Shown here: positions 1-7,052 of the stretch, one piece after another
How positions within the stretch are numbered: position 1 is the stretch's first letter
Layout: each line of letters starts with the position of its first letter
Assembly (NCBI RefSeq): GCF_031157275.1
Contig: NZ_JAVIFW010000004.1
Coordinates: forward strand, 1-51,770
Direction of reading: 5' to 3'
Length of the DNA: 51,770 nucleotides
Origin: Streptomyces sp. LHD-70
GTDB lineage: Bacteria > Actinomycetota > Actinomycetes > Streptomycetales > Streptomycetaceae
The notes under the pieces: generated by a model
Database searches by the model: none
What the model was told of the DNA's origin: nothing
Seen by the model: the letters and a program-made list of their open reading frames with translations, nothing else
Position numbers and translations under genes: made by a program

Positions 1-2
1 TA

Positions 3-1796
3 CCCGGACTCGACCTCGACGCGCTCCGCGCGCGGTACCGCGCGGAGCGCGAGCGCCGGATCCGGCCCGAGGGGAGCCGCCAGTACCGGTCCGTCACGGG
101 CCGCTTTGTCTCGTACGACGAAGACCCGTACGCCGAGGGGGAGTTGAGCCGCGAGCCGCTGCGCGACCGGGTCGAGGTGCTGGTCGTCGGCGGCGGCTTC
201 GGCGGGCTGCTCGCCGGCGCCCGACTGCGTCAGGCGGGCGTCGAGTCCGTACGGATCGTCGAGAAGGGCGCCGACTTCGGCGGCACCTGGTACTGGAACC
301 GCTACCCGGGCATCCACTGCGACATCGAGTCGTACATCTACCTGCCGCTCCTCGAAGAGGTCGGCTACGTACCGCGCTGGAAGTACGCGCCCGGCGAGGA
401 GATCCGCGAGCACGCGCGGGCCGTCGCGCGGACCTTCGGGCTGTACGCGGACGCCTGCTTCCGTACGCAGGTCACCGAGCTGCGCTGGGACGACGACGCC
501 GATGAGTGGCTGGTCGGCACCGACCGGGGCGACCGCATCCGGGCCCGCTACGTCATCACCGCCACCGGCACCCTCAGCGAGGCCAAGCTCCCCGGCATCC
601 CCGGCATCGAGACCTTCGCCGGGCACACCTTCCACACCAGCCGCTGGGACTACGCGTACACCGGCGGGAACGCCGACGGGAACCTCCTGGGGCTCGCCGA
701 CAGACGTGTCGCACTCATCGGCACCGGCGCGACCGCCATCCAGTGCGTGCCTCATCTCGGCGCGCACGCACAGGAGTTGTACGTCTTCCAGCGCACCCCG
801 TCCTCCGTCGACGTGCGCGGAAACCGGCCCACCGACCCCGACTGGGCGGCCGCCCTGGCCCCCGGCTGGCAGCGGCGGCGGCGCGACAACTTCCTCACCC
901 TGGTGACCGGCGGGCGCGCGGACGAGGACCTCGTCGACGACGGCTGGACCAGCAGCGCCCGCCTCCAGCAGAAGCTCATCCCGAGCGACAGCTACCAGGA
1001 CGTGCCCGCCGACGAGCGTGAACGCGCCTACGAGCTGGCCGACTTCCAGAAGATGGACGAGATCCGTGCCCGCGTCGACGCCGTGATCGAGGACCCGGAG
1101 ACGGCTGAACTCCTCAAACCCTGGTACCGCTACATGTGCAAGCGGCCCACGTTCAGCGACCACTACCTCCAGACGTTCAACCGCCCCAACGTCACCCTCG
1201 TCGACACGGCCGACAGCCACGGCGTGGAGAAGATCACCCCGTCCGGGGTCGTGGTCGGCGGCGTCACGTACGAGGTGGACTGCATCATCTTCGGCACCGG
1301 CTTCGACGTCGGCCGCTCCGGCATCACCTCCGGCCGGCTGCCGGTGCACGGCCGCGGCGGCATCGGCCTCGGGGAGGCCTGGCAGCACGGTCCGCGCACC
1401 CTGCACGGCTTCCTGACCCGCGGCTTCCCCAACCTGTTCCAGCTCGGCCCGATGCAGAACGCCGGCTCCGTCAACTACGTGCACATCCTCGACGAACAGG
1501 CCACGCACGTCGCCGAGATCGTCGCCGAGGCGCGCAAGTGCCAGGCCCGGTACGTGGAGCCGAGCGCCGCGGCCGAGCAGGCCTGGGTCGACACGATCCG
1601 CGAGAAGGCCGCCGACCTGTACGCCTTCCACGCCGAGTGCACCCCCGGCTACTACAACAACGAGGGCATGCCCCGGCCGCGCAACGAGTCGTACGGCGAC
1701 GGCCCGGTCGCCTTCCACACGCTGCTGCGGGAGTGGCGGGCGGGCGGCGGCATGAAGGACGTCCTCGTCCACACGGACCGCCAGGAGCGGGCGTGA
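3..1796 (+). CDS. Flavin-containing Baeyer-Villiger-type monooxygenase (5' truncated by window edge)
   Basis: An FAD- and NADPH-dependent monooxygenase, probably oxidising a ketone or a related lipophilic substrate in the cytoplasm. The open frame runs from the first complete codon at position 3. The residues before the TTG at 144 (a YRAERERRIRPEG stretch, then GRFVSYDEDPYA) match the usual N-terminal arm of this family, so the true start lies left of the window and 144 is not the start. About 597 residues are visible. The FAD Rossmann motif VGGGFGG is near residue 62, GTWYWNRYPG follows, the Baeyer-Villiger fingerprint FAGHTFHTSRWDY is near residues 205-217, and a second NADPH Rossmann motif IGTGATAIQ is near 239. 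The stop overlaps the next start (GTGA), so the propeller protein downstream is probably co-translated. The substrate cannot be read from the sequence. Confidence 0.92.
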   Translation, partial: PGLDLDALRARYRAERERRIRPEGSRQYRSVTGRFVSYDEDPYAEGELSREPLRDRVEVLVVGGGFGGLLAGARLRQAGVESVRIVEKGADFGGTWYWNRYPGIHCDIESYIYLPLLEEVGYVPRWKYAPGEEIREHARAVARTFGLYADACFRTQVTELRWDDDADEWLVGTDRGDRIRARYVITATGTLSEAKLPGIPGIETFAGHTFHTSRWDYAYTGGNADGNLLGLADRRVALIGTGATAIQCVPHLGAHAQELYVFQRTPSSVDVRGNRPTDPDWAAALAPGWQRRRRDNFLTLVTGGRADEDLVDDGWTSSARLQQKLIPSDSYQDVPADERERAYELADFQKMDEIRARVDAVIEDPETAELLKPWYRYMCKRPTFSDHYLQTFNRPNVTLVDTADSHGVEKITPSGVVVGGVTYEVDCIIFGTGFDVGRSGITSGRLPVHGRGGIGLGEAWQHGPRTLHGFLTRGFPNLFQLGPMQNAGSVNYVHILDEQATHVAEIVAEARKCQARYVEPSAAAEQAWVDTIREKAADLYAFHAECTPGYYNNEGMPRPRNESYGDGPVAFHTLLREWRAGGGMKDVLVHTDRQERA

Positions 1797-3664
1797 GCGC
1801 GCCGGGCAGCCGCTTCGGCGCGGTCACCGGGCCCACGTCCCGCACCGGCCGGAGCGTTCACCGCCTCGGCCGCCCCAACCCGCTGTGGGGCTCGAACGGC
1901 GTCGCCTTCGGACCCGACGGACGCCTGTACGTGGCGCAGTTCCTGGCCGGCCGGATCAGCGCCCTCGACCCGGCGACCGGGGAACTCGACGTCGTGGAAC
2001 CCGTCGGCGGGCCCGTGCAGTCCCCGGACGACCTGGCCTTCGGGGCCGACGGTTCGATGTACGTCGCGGACCTCGTGCCCGGACTGGTGTGGCGGCGCGC
2101 GCCCGACGGCACGTACAGCGTCGTGTCCGACGAGGTGAAGGTGCCCAACGGCATCACCTGCGTCGGCGACCGGCTCTTCGTCAACGAGATGCGGATGGGC
2201 GGCAGGCTCCTGGAGCTGTTTCCCGACGGCGGCGCGCCCCGCGTCCTCACCGAGGGTCTGGCCCTCGGCAACGCCATGCAACTCGGGCCCGACGGCCGGC
2301 TGTACTACCCGCACATGGTCACCGGCGAGGTCTGGCGCATCCCGCCGGACGGCGGCGAGCCGGAGCGCGTGGCGCGGGACGTCCACGAACCCGTCGCGGT
2401 CCGCTTCGACCAGGCGGGCGTGATGCTCGTCCTGTCCCGGGGCGTGGCGGGCCTCGTCACCCGCATCGACCTGCACGGCAGCGGCACGCGCACGCTCGTC
2501 ACCAGTGGCCTGGCGGGGCTCGACAACGCGGCCTTCGACGCCGAGAACCGCATGTACGTGTCGAGCTTCGCCGCCGGCGGCATCACCGAACTCCACCCCG
2601 ACGGCCGCACCCGCACCCTCGTCCCGCCCGGCTTCGACGGCCCGTACGGCGTGACGATCGACCTGGGCGGCAGGGTCCACGTGGCCGACCACTACCGCGT
2701 GGCGACCGCACCGGCCGCCGACAACCCCGCCGAAACCGTCCTCCTCCGCCCCTTCGCTCACGGCATCACCGCCGACGCGGGCCTGCTGCACCTCACTTCG
2801 CAGTACGGGGAGGTCATGACGTACGACCCCGAGCAGGGCGGCACGCGCGTGCGGGCGCGCGGCCTGCGCAGGCCCACCGGGATCGCCGCGAGGGACGACG
2901 GCACGCTCGTCGTCGCCGAGACGGACGCGGGCCGGGTCGTCGCCCTCGATTCGGAGGACACGGTGGCGGTGCTCGCCGAGGGGCTGCTCGGGCCGGTCGA
3001 CGTGGCGCTCGACGCGGACGGGCGCTGCTACGTGAGCGACGAAAGGGCGGGCACGGTCCTGCGGATCGACGACGGTGAGCCGGTCGCCGTGGCAGTGGGC
3101 CTCGACGCGCCCCAGGGCATCGCGCTCCGCGGCGACGACCTGTTCGTGGTCGAGGCGGGGGCACGGCGGCTCGTGGCCGTGTCGCTCAGCACCGGTGAAC
3201 TGCGCCTGGAAGTCGAGGAGTTGGCGGTCGGAGCTCCGCTCGCCGAGGGCGCCCCACGTACCGACCCGGCCCTCTTCACCCACGGCATGCCGGGCCTCCC
3301 ACACGCCTTCGCGGGCCTGGCGACGGGGCCGGACGGTACCTTGCTGCTGTCGGCCAACGGGGAGGGCACGGTGCTGCGGATTCTCCCCTCCCTGCCTGCA
3401 AGGGCTAAAGCTGCCGCAGATGGTCCCGCAGCGTCCGCGCGACCTGTGCCATCAGGCCTCCGCGCCCGGCTGCACCTGGGCCGGTACGCGGGACTCCGTG
3501 AGCACGGCGACCGCGAAGGCCTGACCGTCGGCGTGCTCGACGACGCCGATCTCGTGCCGCAGATTGAGCAGGGTGGCCGTCTTCGAGGACCAGGTCGTCG
3601 CGTCGGACGCGAAGTCCGGGGCGAGCCGGTGCCGCAGCACGTTCTGTGCGAGGAGGTCCCGTAG
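1793..3664 (+). CDS. SMP-30/gluconolactonase-like NHL beta-propeller protein
   Basis: A 623-residue protein of repeated beta-propeller blades. The recurring pattern is GxDGRLYVA, DDLAFGADGSMYVAD and GIAARDDGTLVVAE, as in SMP-30/gluconolactonase and NHL-repeat proteins, which hydrolyse lactones or bind ligands. The GTG at 1793 was chosen because it overlaps the TGA of the monooxygenase. A lactonase-like fold next to a Baeyer-Villiger monooxygenase, whose product would be an ester or lactone, suggests sequential steps; that is inference. The recognisable fold ends near residue 533 (GTVLRILP). The last roughly 90 codons are low-complexity and run antisense to the 3' end of blaB, so the natural C-terminus may have been lost. 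A TAA in another frame at 3406-3408 would end the protein at the expected place after a one-base shift. No signal peptide is visible. Confidence 0.82.
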   Translation: MSAPGSRFGAVTGPTSRTGRSVHRLGRPNPLWGSNGVAFGPDGRLYVAQFLAGRISALDPATGELDVVEPVGGPVQSPDDLAFGADGSMYVADLVPGLVWRRAPDGTYSVVSDEVKVPNGITCVGDRLFVNEMRMGGRLLELFPDGGAPRVLTEGLALGNAMQLGPDGRLYYPHMVTGEVWRIPPDGGEPERVARDVHEPVAVRFDQAGVMLVLSRGVAGLVTRIDLHGSGTRTLVTSGLAGLDNAAFDAENRMYVSSFAAGGITELHPDGRTRTLVPPGFDGPYGVTIDLGGRVHVADHYRVATAPAADNPAETVLLRPFAHGITADAGLLHLTSQYGEVMTYDPEQGGTRVRARGLRRPTGIAARDDGTLVVAETDAGRVVALDSEDTVAVLAEGLLGPVDVALDADGRCYVSDERAGTVLRIDDGEPVAVAVGLDAPQGIALRGDDLFVVEAGARRLVAVSLSTGELRLEVEELAVGAPLAEGAPRTDPALFTHGMPGLPHAFAGLATGPDGTLLLSANGEGTVLRILPSLPARAKAAADGPAASARPVPSGLRARLHLGRYAGLREHGDREGLTVGVLDDADLVPQIEQGGRLRGPGRRVGREVRGEPVPQHVLCEEVP

Positions 3665-4309
3665 CCGCGCCGCCACCTCGGCCGGGATCCGCGACGGCCG
3701 CCACAGGGCCTGGAGCAGATCCACGTACGCGCGGGCGCTGCCGTTGCTCGCGTGCGTGATGTCCAACTGCGGTACCCGGTGGCTGCTGCCGCCCGTACCG
3801 GAGTCGATGGCCAGGGCGTGCGCCAGATGCGCCTGCGCGGCGTCGAACCGCTCGGCCGGTGTGTCCGCCAGCTCCCGCATACTGTGCCGTACGGTGATGC
3901 CGCCGATCCCGAACTCACCCATGATCTGGGCGACTTGAGCGGGCGGAGTGAGGTCGAACAGCGCCTCGGCGGCCGCGCTGTCGCTGAGACACGTACTGAG
4001 GTACAGCAGGTCGTCCACCGCGATCCGTACGGGGTGCCGGAAGCGGCTGATGCCCGTGGGGCCCGGCGTCGTCACCCGGCCGGGACGTACGTCGAGCGCC
4101 ATCGCGCCGTCGAGCTCCCCGCGCCGGATCCGCTCCACCGTCGCCAGCGCGAGCACGACCTTGACCAGCGACGACGACGGCAACGGCGTGTCCGGCTCGA
4201 TGCCCAGCTCCGTACCGGTCTCCAGGTCCCGTACGAGAATCCGGCCGCGCAGTCCGCCCTCGTCCAGCAACTCCCGCATGTCGCGCAGCAGTTTCTCGGG
4301 GCTGTTCAT
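3452..4309 (-). CDS. blaB: BlaB-like serine active-site regulatory protein (beta-lactamase fold)
   Basis: A 285-residue protein of the penicillin-recognising serine enzyme fold. An SxxK motif is at S47-L-V-K50, an SDS at 109-111 in the place of SDN, and KTA at 243-245 in the place of KTG. There is no signal peptide, so the protein should stay in the cytoplasm, which is unusual for a beta-lactamase. Its ATG overlaps the stop of the upstream LysR gene (ATGA), so the two are coupled. This gene order and divergence from a beta-lactamase match the blaA-blaB/blaL locus of Streptomyces cacaoi, where BlaB is needed with BlaA for beta-lactamase expression. The substituted SDN and KTG boxes fit a sensor or regulator better than an efficient hydrolase. 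It could alternatively be a weak serine hydrolase. Confidence 0.8.
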   Translation of the reverse strand: MNSPEKLLRDMRELLDEGGLRGRILVRDLETGTELGIEPDTPLPSSSLVKVVLALATVERIRRGELDGAMALDVRPGRVTTPGPTGISRFRHPVRIAVDDLLYLSTCLSDSAAAEALFDLTPPAQVAQIMGEFGIGGITVRHSMRELADTPAERFDAAQAHLAHALAIDSGTGGSSHRVPQLDITHASNGSARAYVDLLQALWRPSRIPAEVAARLRDLLAQNVLRHRLAPDFASDATTWSSKTATLLNLRHEIGVVEHADGQAFAVAVLTESRVPAQVQPGAEA

Positions 4310-5247
4310 GACGTGACCTCGTACGTCCGTGGTGTGCAGGTGGCGCCCGGGGTGGATGCGCCGAGACATCGGGCGATCGCGTCGCCCAGCCGCTCCCGTA
4401 CCTGCTGCGGCCTCTCGTCCGCCGCGGCCGTCAGGGCGAAGCCGCGCACCAGGCTCGCCTCGCCCAACGGCCGCCAGTGCAGGCCGAGTTCGTCGGCCTG
4501 CGTGGCGGAGCAGACCAGCAGGTCGCGGGAGCACAGGACCTCGGCGGTGGCCGTCGGCAGGTCCGCGCCCACGGCGAGCTGCGCGGGCCGAAGCCCGATC
4601 GCGTCCCGCAGCCGGGTCAGCGGATCGCGGATGTGCGGCACGTCGTCCTCCGGCTGCACCCACAACCGGCGGGCCGGTCCTGAGCCCGTACGCCCCACGC
4701 GCAACGTCTCCAGATACACGCGCCGCACCCCGGGGTCCCGCGCCGCGGCCACGCCGAGCGGAACCGACCAGGTCGCGTCCCGCTCCGGCACGGCGAGCAG
4801 CGCGGCCCGCACCTGCTGGGCGTGGAGCAGGTCGATGCGCTCCGCCGGACCGGCCACGCGCAGGTCGAGCGTGACGCCGTGGCCGCGCGCCTCCGCCACC
4901 AGTCGGGCCAGACTGACGGCGGGGCAGATCCCGGGCACCGCCAGGCGCCACGGCTTGCGGCGCGCGGCCTCCGCCTCGTGCCGCAGCACGTCGGCCGCCT
5001 GCACGAGGCGGCGCGCGGCGGGCAGCATGTCCCGGCCGAACGGCGTGAGCAGCGCGCGCCGCGCCGTCCGCTCGAACAGCCGCTCCCCGAAGTGCTCCTC
5101 AAGGGCGGCCACGCGCCGGCTGGCCACCGGCTGCGAGAGCCGTGCCGCCGCCGCGCCCACGGTGAAACTGCCGCACTCACTCACGGCGATGAACGCCCGG
5201 CACGCCCCCACGAGATCCACGACCAGGACCTTATGCGAGTTCGGCAT
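4306..5247 (-). CDS. blaA: LysR-family activator of the beta-lactamase (BlaA/AmpR type)
   Basis: A LysR-type transcription factor of about 313 residues. The N-terminal winged helix reads [14 protein letters not shown], then [19 protein letters not shown], and ends in [10 protein letters not shown]; a periplasmic-binding-like effector domain follows. It is transcribed away from blaL, as AmpR is from ampC and BlaA from blaL, and it ends in an ATGA overlap with blaB. It probably binds the 147-bp gap to blaL and activates it when beta-lactams or cell-wall fragments accumulate. The ATG at 5247 is used here. A second in-frame ATG at 5277 would add ten residues. Neither has a clear Shine-Dalgarno sequence, so leaderless translation from 5277 is possible. 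Confidence 0.85.
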   Translation of the reverse strand: MPNSHKVLVVDLVGACRAFIAVSECGSFTVGAAAARLSQPVASRRVAALEEHFGERLFERTARRALLTPFGRDMLPAARRLVQAADVLRHEAEAARRKPWRLAVPGICPAVSLARLVAEARGHGVTLDLRVAGPAERIDLLHAQQVRAALLAVPERDATWSVPLGVAAARDPGVRRVYLETLRVGRTGSGPARRLWVQPEDDVPHIRDPLTRLRDAIGLRPAQLAVGADLPTATAEVLCSRDLLVCSATQADELGLHWRPLGEASLVRGFALTAAADERPQQVRERLGDAIARCLGASTPGATCTPRTYEVTS

Positions 5248-5394
5248 GGAATCGCACGGGAACGTATTGGACCGCATGGCAGTGCGCCGGTGAGAGTGGC
5301 CTCCGTACCGAAGAGAAGGCCCAAAGCGGCTCTCTTCGTCCCATTTCCCTTCCCCGTGTCCGGGTGGCGCGGGGTCGACCCCGGAGGTAGGCAC
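5248..5394. promoter_or_regulatory. Divergent blaA / blaL promoter-operator region
   Basis: A 147-bp gap between the divergent LysR gene and the beta-lactamase gene, the usual location of a LysR T-N11-A operator. Short inverted repeats are present (GCGA 5235-5238 with TCGC 5252-5255; CGCA 5273-5276 with TGCG 5283-5286), but I cannot single out one operator. A GGAGGT ribosome binding site about 7 bases before 5395 fixes the blaL start. Confidence 0.5.
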
Positions 5395-6354
5395 ATGCGG
5401 CACTCCCGTGTACGGCGCACCGCGCACCGCGCAGGCATCGCGCTCGCCACGTTCGCCCTCGTCCCGCTCACGGCCTGCGGTGCCCCGGAGCAGGCGAAGA
5501 GCGACTCGGCATCGGCCGCCACCACCGGGGGGTCCGGGTCCACCCCATCGGCCGGTTCCGCCGAACAGGCCGCCGCGGCACGGAAGTTCAAGCAGCTGGA
5601 GCGGAAGTTCGACGCCCGCGTCGGCGTCTACGCGATCGACACCGGCAGCGGCGAGCAGGTCACGTACAACGACCGCGAACGCTTCTCCTACGCCTCCACG
5701 TTCAAGGCCCTCGCCGCGGGCGCCGTCCTGGACAAGCACGACGACCGCGGCATGGAACGCCTGGTCCGCTACGAGAAGAGCGACCTGGTCAAGGCGTCGC
5801 CGGTCACCGAGAAGCACGTCGACACCGGCATGACCCTGCGCGAACTCTGCGACGCGGCCGTCCGGTACAGCGACAACACCGCCGCCAACCTGCTCTTCGA
5901 CGACCTCGGCGGCCCCAAGGGCCTCGACGGCCTGCTCGCCGAGCTCGGCGACGACGTGACCCGCATGGAGCGCGACGAGCCCGGCCTCAGCGTCTGGGAC
6001 CCGGACAGCGACCGCGACACCACCACCCCGCGCGCCTTCGCAGAGGACCTGCGCGCCTACGTACTCGGCGACACCCTCGGCAAGCGCGACCGCGCCCAGC
6101 TGACGAAGTGGCTGCGCACCAACGTGACCGGGGCGGAACTCATCCGCGCCGGAATGCCGAAGGACTGGGTGGTCGGCGACAAGAGCGGCCAGGGCAGCAA
6201 CTACGGCATCCGCAACAACATCGCGGTGGTGTGGCGCCCGGACGAGGCCCCGCTCGTCGTCGCCGTCCTGACCAACCGCACCGAGGAGACCGCCGAGCAC
6301 GACAACGTCCTGGTCGCCGAGGCGGCCGCGGTGGTGGCGGACGCGTTCCAGTAG
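5395..6354 (+). CDS. blaL: Class A beta-lactamase, lipoprotein
   Basis: A 319-residue class A serine beta-lactamase that hydrolyses beta-lactams outside the membrane. The signal peptide ends in a lipobox LTAC (Cys28), so the mature enzyme should be a lipoprotein, followed by a Ser/Gly/Thr-rich linker. The catalytic boxes are S101-T-F-K104 (Ser70/Lys73), S159-D-N161 (130-132), E195-P-G-L-S199 (Glu166 to position 170) and K263-S-G265 (234-236). Position 170 is Ser instead of the usual Asn, and the KTG box is KSGQG. Both changes lie at the deacylation and substrate-binding sites. GGAGGT precedes the ATG. The gene is divergent from blaA-blaB and is its expected target. The ATG at 5395 is preferred because upstream in-frame codons run antisense through blaA and lack a signal peptide. 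Confidence 0.93.
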   Translation: MRHSRVRRTAHRAGIALATFALVPLTACGAPEQAKSDSASAATTGGSGSTPSAGSAEQAAAARKFKQLERKFDARVGVYAIDTGSGEQVTYNDRERFSYASTFKALAAGAVLDKHDDRGMERLVRYEKSDLVKASPVTEKHVDTGMTLRELCDAAVRYSDNTAANLLFDDLGGPKGLDGLLAELGDDVTRMERDEPGLSVWDPDSDRDTTTPRAFAEDLRAYVLGDTLGKRDRAQLTKWLRTNVTGAELIRAGMPKDWVVGDKSGQGSNYGIRNNIAVVWRPDEAPLVVAVLTNRTEETAEHDNVLVAEAAAVVADAFQ

Positions 6355-6392
6355 GTCGCAGCCGTCAGTGCGTAGGCCGCAGCCGTCAGTCC
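6351..6392. repeat. Two 21-bp tandem copies spanning convergent stop codons
   Basis: Two near-identical 21-bp units (6351-6371 and 6372-6392) share GCAGCCGTCAGT. They cover the TAG of blaL and the TGA of the convergent RsbW-like gene. The period is a multiple of three, so the TAG is repeated in frame 21 bases downstream. Confidence 0.7.
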
Positions 6393-6817
6393 GAGGTCAG
6401 GACCGCACGCACGGTCTTCCCGGCGCCGTCGCTGTCCCGTACGACGGAGAGGCGGCGCGACAGGGCCTGTACGAGGGCGATACCCCGGCCGCTCTCGGCC
6501 GTGGTGGAGTACGGCGCGAGCTGTGGGCGGCCGGGACCGCGGTCGTGGACCTCGACGACAAGGCGGTCCCGGCTGTCGAGCGAGAGCCGCAGGCGGCAGG
6601 AGCCCTGGCCGTACCGCGTGGCGTTCGTGACGAGCTCCGAGACCACCAGGAGCGCGCTGCCGGGGTCGGCCTTCCCCCGGCAGCCGGGACTGGCGGGCCC
6701 GCACCCGCTCAGGAACAGACGGGTCAACTGCCGTGCCCTGCGGGGGGAACAGGACTGCTGCGGCAGGTGGTACTCGACGCGTGCGGTGCGGCGACCGGTG
6801 CGCCCGGTGGCACGCAT
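6386..6817 (-). CDS. RsbW-like ATP-binding (HATPase) anti-sigma or regulatory kinase
   Basis: A 143-residue single-domain GHKL/HATPase_c protein of the type abundant in Streptomyces, where such proteins bind or phosphorylate anti-anti-sigma factors. The N-box is visible as VVSELVTNATRYG, the G1 box as VEVHDRGPG and the G2 region as ESGRGIALVQALS, with a final GKTVRAVL strand. The ATG at 6817 has GGGAG a few bases upstream. No cognate sigma factor or anti-anti-sigma (STAS) gene is adjacent. The SpoIIE-type phosphatases at 36 and 45 kb belong to the same kind of partner-switching network, but a link is only inference. The last bases lie in a short tandem repeat shared with the end of blaL. Confidence 0.85.
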   Translation of the reverse strand: MRATGRTGRRTARVEYHLPQQSCSPRRARQLTRLFLSGCGPASPGCRGKADPGSALLVVSELVTNATRYGQGSCRLRLSLDSRDRLVVEVHDRGPGRPQLAPYSTTAESGRGIALVQALSRRLSVVRDSDGAGKTVRAVLTSD

Positions 6818-7052
6818 GATGTCACTCCCTCTCCGTGGGTCGGCCGGCGCACGGGGCGAACCACCGAGGTCATCCGCGCCGTGACGGCGGCGACAGCCGG
6901 ACGGTCTCCGTCTCTCCTTCCCGTATCGACGGACCCCGAACCGGCACCGCGCCGAACCCGCACAACCGGTACCGCCGCACCCGGTCCACCGCGCGGCCGC
7001 CCCGGCCCCCCGGCTGTTTCGGACGTGAAGGTGGCGTGGAAGGGATGCCCGC

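Noticed and set aside
4822..5394. N-terminal extension of the beta-lactamase frame
   Set aside because: It runs antisense through blaA, lacks a signal peptide and a ribosome binding site; the ATG at 5395 has GGAGGT and a lipoprotein signal directly after it.
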